From Actinomycetota bacterium (GTDB taxonomy: Bacteria > Actinomycetota > Thermoleophilia > Gaiellales > Gaiellaceae), in the NCBI GenBank assembly GCA_013812465.1, contig JACCTK010000012.1:1-9734 (forward strand): a DNA stretch of 9,734 bases, written 5' to 3'. Shown piece by piece: positions 6,495-9,734 of the stretch. Numbering within the stretch: the stretch's first letter is position 1; each line of letters starts with the position of its first letter. Below the pieces are notes generated by a model. It had not been told where the DNA came from, searched no databases, and saw nothing but the letters and a program-made list of their open reading frames with translations. The position numbers and the translations under genes are program-made.

Positions 6495-6932
6495 GTGGCC
6501 ACCACCACCGCTGCGCCCGCCCCTGTCGTCTTCGAGGAGGGGCAGTACGAGTTCCTCGAGGGCTTGGCGTCCTGGCTCGTGAACGAGGTCGACGTACTGA
6601 GGTTGCAACTCGAGGGAGCACGTCGGAGCTGGATCGACGACGGGCGCGACACGCCGCGTCCGATTTCGCTGCAAGAGGTCGGCCGGCTCGGCGTCTTCGA
6701 TTCGCGGCTTCGCTCGTCCATGGCCCACGTCTCGAGCGACCTCCGGGAGCTGATGCCGGTCGCGCTCGAGATCATCGACTACAGCGAGGAGGGTGAGCCG
6801 TTCGCCGACGGCGGTGCGACCCGTCTCCGCTTCGCGGAGCGCCTCGAGGCCCTGGCAGGCCATCACCGATCGTCAGCGGGACTCATGGTCGAGCTAGCCG
6901 CTGACCGAGAGAAGGAGGCGAGGCCGCAATGA
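6495..6932 (+). CDS. hypothetical protein, first of an overlapping pair
   Basis: A 145-residue acidic protein starting at GTG 6495 (strong AGGAGG upstream), beginning MATTTAAPAPVVF. The sequence is rich in E, D, L and R and looks helical: EFLEGLASWLVNEVDVLRLQ, then SLQEVGRLGVFDSRLRSSMA, HVSSDLRELMPVALEIIDY and RFAERLEALAGHHRSSAGLM. There is no signal peptide, membrane segment, cysteine cluster or recognisable catalytic motif, so it is probably a cytoplasmic helical protein or part of a complex. Its stop overlaps the next start (ATGA at 6929-6932), implying translational coupling with the 97-aa gene. It is divergent from the DUF4145 remnant. I do not recognise a family; a toxin-antitoxin-like or regulatory pair is possible but unsupported. 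Confidence 0.75.
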   Translation: MATTTAAPAPVVFEEGQYEFLEGLASWLVNEVDVLRLQLEGARRSWIDDGRDTPRPISLQEVGRLGVFDSRLRSSMAHVSSDLRELMPVALEIIDYSEEGEPFADGGATRLRFAERLEALAGHHRSSAGLMVELAADREKEARPQ

Positions 6933-7222
6933 CGACCACCAACGAGACACGTATCACGGTCACCCTGCCGGCCAGCGAGGTCATGGAGGCCGCTGCCTTC
7001 CTCGACCACCTCGACAGCCGACTGGCGCTCCTGAACGGCGGTCAGGACACACCGGCCGCGAACGAGATCAGAGAGGTCGGGTGGCGGTTGTTCGCGGAAG
7101 CGTTCGGCGAGGCCACCTTCGACGACGATCTGAATCCGCTCGGGCAGACGGGGGAGCTGGTTCGACGCTCACGCGAGCTGACCGCCGAGTGGGCCCGCGA
7201 GCTCGGAGCCAGCAAGTTCTGA
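6929..7222 (+). CDS. hypothetical protein, second of an overlapping pair
   Basis: A 97-residue acidic protein whose ATG shares bases with the upstream stop (ATGA), with a GGAGG-like site (AAGGAGGCGAGG) inside the upstream gene about ten bases before. It begins MTTTNETRITVTLPASEVME. The opening 'TRITVTLPASEV' resembles the N-terminal strand of ribbon-helix-helix antitoxin or regulator proteins, but the rest (AAFLDHLDSRLAL, EIREVGWRLFAEAFGEATF, ELTAEWARELGASKF) does not clearly continue that fold. No membrane segment or cysteine is present. It is most likely a partner of the 145-aa product. Function unknown. Confidence 0.72.
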   Translation: MTTTNETRITVTLPASEVMEAAAFLDHLDSRLALLNGGQDTPAANEIREVGWRLFAEAFGEATFDDDLNPLGQTGELVRRSRELTAEWARELGASKF

Positions 7223-7272
7223 GGGAGGGGCCCGACAATCCGGAGTGAGTGCGAGGCGCGACTGTCGGCTCG

Positions 7273-7313
7273 CGCCGAACCCCTGCGGCCCTCGGGTTTG
7301 CGGGGGTTCGGCG
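7273..7313 (+). terminator. strong hairpin after the unknown gene pair
   Basis: CGCCGAACCCC (7273-7283) and GGGGTTCGGCG (7303-7313) pair perfectly over 11 bp, and the stem can extend inward with G-T and G-C pairs. It begins 50 bases after the stop of the 97-aa gene and lacks a T-run. It may be a terminator for the pair or a structural site before the integrase. Confidence 0.45.
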
Positions 7314-7377
7314 TCGTCGGAGAACGCGTTTATCGCGCTTGCGGAACGGCCACCTCCGTTCTGCGGGAAGACACGTC

Positions 7378-7409
7378 GAGGGCCAGCGCTGGAGGGGCTG
7401 CTGGCCCTC
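7378..7409 (+). other. second strong hairpin upstream of the integrase
   Basis: GAGGGCCAGC (7378-7387) and GCTGGCCCTC (7400-7409) form a perfect 10-bp stem with a 12-base loop, 45 bases before ATG 7454. Its position suggests a 5' leader structure or an operator for the integrase gene. Role unknown. Confidence 0.4.
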
Positions 7410-7453
7410 CGTGTCGCCGTGCGCGTCGTGGCCGACGTGATGAACTCCAGCCG

Positions 7454-8722
7454 ATGAGCGGCTTCCGTTTTCTTCTACTGCTCGAGGACGACGAGCCAGC
7501 CGATCCTGCCGCGTTCCTGACAGCGATTCCGACCTGGAAGGCGGGCGACGAGTTCCTCGCCGGCAGCGAGTTGCAGCGGTTCCGCATCCGGGCGATCTCA
7601 CCGACACCGGAGGCTTCGCCCGCCCGGGAGAAGTTCGACGCGATCTGGACCGTCGAGCCGCTCGAGCGTCGCAGCATCGACACGGTGACCGTCGCGACTG
7701 GGCGCGAGGGCATCGTGATCCCGTGGGCAAGCCGTCAGGAGCTGCTCCAGCGCGTCCGGGAGCATGGAGAGGGATCTGCAGACGCGTGGCTACTCGGCGT
7801 CCGCGACGGCTCGATCAGGACGCGGAGCGGGGACCGGTACAAGCCGTCGGCGATCCGCTCCTATGACTCGGCCTTGCGGCTGCGCATTCTCCCGGAGCTC
7901 GGGCACGTGCGTCTCGGCGATCACGCGCAGGGACGTCCAGGCGATCGCGGACAAGATGCTCGCCAGCGGGTGCGACGCCTCGACGATCCGGAACGCGCTC
8001 ATGCCGCTCCGAGTGATCTACCGAAGAGCGCTCGAGGACGGCGACGTGGCGATCAGCCTTGCTCGAACCTGCGGCTACCGGCCGTGCGCGGGAAGCGGGA
8101 CCGAATCGCATCGCCGGCCGAGGCCGCCGAGATTCTCGCCGCGCTGCCCGAGCAAGATCGACCGCTGTGGGCTACGGCCTTTTACGCCGGCCTTCGGCGT
8201 GGAGAGCTGATGGCGCTCCGGTGGGAGGACTTCGACCTCGTGGCGAACGTGCTTCGCGTCGAGCGCTCCTGGGACGAGCGCGACGGGCTGATCGAGCCTA
8301 AGAGCTCGGCTGGCCGCCGCACCGTTCCGATCCCGGCCGTCCTCCGTGAGTACCTGCTCGCCCAGAAGATGCGGGCAGGCCGGCCCGACACCGGTCTTGT
8401 CTTCGGTGCCACGCCTGAGCGGCCGTTCACGCCCTCAGCCGTGTGGCGGCGGGCTCGGGACGCCCGGAAAGCCGCGAACGCGAAGAAGGAGCTAGGCGAG
8501 CAGAAGCTCGACCCGATCGGCCTCCACGACGCCCGGCACACCTACGCCTCGCTGATGATCGCGGCCGGCGTCAACGCGAAGGCCCTGTCGACCTACATGG
8601 GGCACGCAAGCGTGATGATCACCCTCGACCGCTACGGGCACCTGATGCCCGGGAATGAGGAGGAGGCTGCGTCTCTGCTCGATGCCTACTTGGAGCGAAG
8701 GGTCACGGGCGGGATCTCCTAG
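7454..8722 (+). pseudogene. tyrosine recombinase/phage integrase with two compensating frameshifts
   Basis: An open frame of 422 codons from ATG 7454. The catalytic domain is intact: R248 in AGLRRGELMALRW, K283 in IEPKSSAGRRTVPI, H358 and R361 in LHDARHT, H384 in MGHASVMITL and nucleophile Y394 in DRYGHLMP. The core-binding domain begins near residue 108 (ADAWLLGVRDGS, YKPSAIRSYDSALRLRILPE). Between residues about 157 and 201 the frame is nonsense, while the neighbouring frame (about 7927-8056) reads RDVQAIADKMLASGCDASTI and VIYRRALEDGDVAIS, clearly the missing core-binding helices. Two bases lost near 7922 and one near 8056 would explain this, restoring the frame. Residues 1-70 resemble an unrelated small protein. 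As written, the product would lack part of the core-binding domain and is probably inactive, unless the indels are sequencing errors. It integrates at the adjacent tRNA-Arg. Confidence 0.8.
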
Positions 8723-8728
8723 GAGGGG

Positions 8729-8949
8729 TTGACGAAACGGTCGGCGAAACGGCTGGATAAGCCCCATGGCGCTGCCTTGGGGAACGTTTCTCGGACGAGA
8801 TCACCGCCGAGCTTGACCGTCTGGAAGCGGCTCTTTCCGACGGGCGACTGACTGAAGCTGGGTACGCCCGCCGAGTTGGCGTCATTGAAGGGTGGTTGCG
8901 CGCGAAGGGCGTGTATTTCCGCCCCGGTCACGGTCTCCGGCGAGTCTGA
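8729..8949 (+). pseudogene. small gene after the integrase, frameshifted
   Basis: Directly after the integrase stop (TAG overlapping AGGAGGGG at 8720-8728) a TTG at 8729 opens MTKRSAKRLDKPHGAALG. At the G-run near 8779-8782 the protein-like text moves to the next frame: ERFSDEITAELDRLEAALSD, then GRLTEAGYARRVGVIEGW and LRAKGVYFRPGHGLRRV, ending at TGA 8947-8949. A single G lost from the run would join them into a protein of about 74 residues. The second part has no start codon of its own. It is helical and basic at the end; I do not recognise the family. Position after the integrase could suit a small DNA-binding or excision accessory protein, but that is a guess. Confidence 0.42.
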
Positions 8950-9279
8950 GGCTACGCGGCGAGCGGCACGGCGCATGCCCTCGCGAGCGCTGCGAAAGGC
9001 GGTCGAGCATCGTCGGGTCGGCGGTGAAGCTGGACGCGCGCGACACCCCGGACGCCGATGCCGAACTCGCGCTCGACGGCCGAGCGGTGGTCGCCGCGCT
9101 CAACGGTCGGCGTCTTGCGAAGCGGGACGATCGCGACGGCTCCGTGCTCGGCGCACGGCGCCCCTCGCTTGCGCGACACTTGCGCGACAGTCGGCGCCCC
9201 TCTCAGGCGGTTTCGAGCGGTGCCAGGCGGTGAACGAGGAGGGGCGCCAAGCGGGGCGTTGTCCCCGCTGAGCAGGGAC
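8950..9279. other. gene-free right arm of the element
   Basis: No frame here carries recognisable protein on either strand. It holds the tandem 11-bp repeat at 9168-9189 and the stretch 9201-9238 that resembles the remnant at 2857-2885. This is the expected place for the attP arm next to the integrase gene. Confidence 0.45.
9168..9189 (+). repeat. tandem 11-bp repeat, right candidate arm-type site
   Basis: CTTGCGCGACA occurs twice in immediate tandem (9168-9178, 9179-9189), about 105 bases inside the right att copy. A related pair lies at 3045-3069 inside the left end. A candidate integrase arm-binding site; inference from position and repetition only. Confidence 0.4.
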
Positions 9280-9295
9280 TTTGGCTTGAACAGGC

Positions 9296-9340
9296 GCATG
9301 CCCCCGGCCGGAATCGAACCAGCGCACGCGGTTTAGGAAA
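9296..9340 (-). repeat. att copy 3: right boundary, within the intact tRNA-Arg
   Basis: Forty-five bases identical to 2940-2984, extending to 61 bases with one mismatch (9280-9340). Bases 9299-9340 form the 3' part of the functional tRNA from the anticodon loop onward, so the element supplied the replacement 3' end and kept the tRNA intact. Confidence 0.82.
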
Positions 9341-9370
9341 CCGCTGCTCTATCCACTGAGCTACGGGGGC
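9299..9370 (-). tRNA. tRNA-Arg(CCT)
   Basis: A complete 72-base cloverleaf on the minus strand: acceptor GCCCCCG paired with CGGGGGC and discriminator A; D-arm GCTC/GAGC; anticodon stem GCGGT/ACCGC with loop TTCCTAA, anticodon CCT, reading AGG; short variable loop; T-arm GCTGG TTCGATT CCGGC with one G-T pair. CCA is not encoded (TGCGCC follows). Upstream on the minus strand the DNA is AT-rich (TAAAAT at 9397-9392, about 22 bases before the mature end), a possible -10 box. This gene is the integration target: its 3' end recurs at 2940-2984 and 2790-2825. AGG is a rare codon in high-GC genomes, so the gene may serve few codons but remains intact. Confidence 0.95.
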
Positions 9371-9495
9371 TAAAAAAGCTTCTTTACAGGGATTTTATCC
9401 TTCTCACCCGCGTGAGGCGTTCTGGCGGCTGAATCCTCAGCTTCCGCTGACGTTCTATACACGCCGACCATTCCATCGTAACGACGCGTAACGTG
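9371..9495. other. AT-richer spacer upstream of the tRNA
   Basis: Bases next to the tRNA are markedly less GC-rich than the rest and probably include its promoter. I see no gene. Confidence 0.4.
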
Positions 9496-9551
9496 TTTGC
9501 CGGTTTGCCGGTTTGCCGGTTTGCCGACTTGCCGACTTGCCGACTTGCCGA
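9496..9551. repeat. octamer tandem repeat, seven copies
   Basis: Seven consecutive 8-base units of pattern NTTGCCGR: TTTGCCGG three times, TTTGCCGA once and CTTGCCGA three times. The two unit types are sorted rather than mixed, as expected from separate slippage or recombination expansions. It does not lie in a credible gene; 8 is not a multiple of 3, so copy changes would shift any frame through it. Confidence 0.85.
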
Positions 9552-9734
9552 GTCGCAGGCGGACCCAACTCCAGAGGATAGTTCCGGGTGCAGTCAGCGC
9601 GATCCGAGCCTCTGGATCGCGTTCGTTGTCTCCGACGAGGGTGTCCTTGCCTGATGGCTGTTGGGCTCCTCCTCGGTGGGTCGACTCGGGGCAACGATGC
9701 TCGCCATCTGGCTTCGCGGCCAGAACCGTCACGA
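9552..9734. other. right flank without a supported gene
   Basis: A minus-strand frame is open through this stretch and across the octamer repeat to the tRNA, but it has no recognisable domain, and its C-terminal part is merely the translated repeat. I see nothing I can support as a gene. Confidence 0.35.

Larger units (their letters stand above)
2985..9340. mobile_element. integrative element at tRNA-Arg(CCT), partly decayed
   Basis: About 6.4 kb bounded by perfect 45-bp direct repeats derived from the tRNA-Arg 3' end, with a tyrosine integrase gene near the tRNA end: the classic layout of a tRNA-targeted integrative element or genomic island. I see no replication, conjugation, capsid or packaging genes, so it is a small non-autonomous island or a remnant. 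Visible cargo: broken PASTA protein, secreted lactonase-like propeller protein, tRNA-Pro fragment, DUF4145 remnant, and two overlapping unknown genes. The tRNA-Pro fragment at 5002-5048 suggests that the interior is itself composite. Exact excision ends within the 45-bp repeat cannot be set from sequence alone. Confidence 0.72.

Noticed and set aside
9058..9336. Plus-strand frame ending MPPAGIEPAHAV
   Set aside because: The ending is antisense tRNA-Arg sequence, and the rest has no recognisable content.
9370..9732. 120-codon minus-strand frame covering the octamer repeat
   Set aside because: Its C-terminal part is translated tandem repeat and it ends at the tRNA; no domain or ribosome site supports it.

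Overview
The window is GC-rich DNA with actinobacterial-looking genes: actinobacterial-style secreted proteins, a DUF1360 protein, a proline-rich PASTA protein with paired cysteines, and an integrase of a type I associate with Thermoleophilia/Gaiellales-like genomes. The lineage is inferred from protein style, not from a marker gene.

Left part (1-2789) looks like ordinary chromosome. It holds the start of an alpha/beta hydrolase (minus strand, cut by the window edge), a divergent secreted LVIVD-repeat beta-propeller protein, and a DUF1360 membrane protein that ends in a stop-codon hairpin.

Middle and right part (about 2790-9340) is a decayed integrative element, or a stack of them, inserted at the 3' end of an intact tRNA-Arg(CCT) gene (9299-9370, minus strand). 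Two 3'-end copies of this tRNA lie on the far side, at 2790-2825 and 2940-2984. A tyrosine integrase gene sits beside the tRNA end, with all catalytic residues visible but two compensating frameshifts. The 114 bases between the two left att copies resemble the right end of the element, as expected if an earlier element was almost fully deleted. A third att-like scar, the 3' half of a tRNA-Pro(TGG) gene, lies at 5002-5048, and the DNA beside it resembles the left end of the tRNA-Arg element.

Element contents from left to right: a broken secreted PASTA protein; an intact secreted lactonase/YncE-like beta-propeller protein; the tRNA-Pro fragment; about 450 bases of gene-free DNA with six hairpins; a frameshifted small signal-peptide/membrane protein; a DUF4145 protein lacking its 5' end; a tightly overlapping pair of unknown small genes (145 and 97 aa); two strong hairpins; the integrase; and a frameshifted small downstream gene.

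The far right (9371-9734) is chromosome upstream of the tRNA. It contains a seven-copy octamer tandem repeat and no gene I can support. Many genes here are broken by small indels or stop codons, so either the island is decaying or this stretch of the assembly has indel errors; raw reads would separate the two. The most distinctive features are the stacked att scars and the unknown overlapping gene pair next to the DUF4145 remnant.
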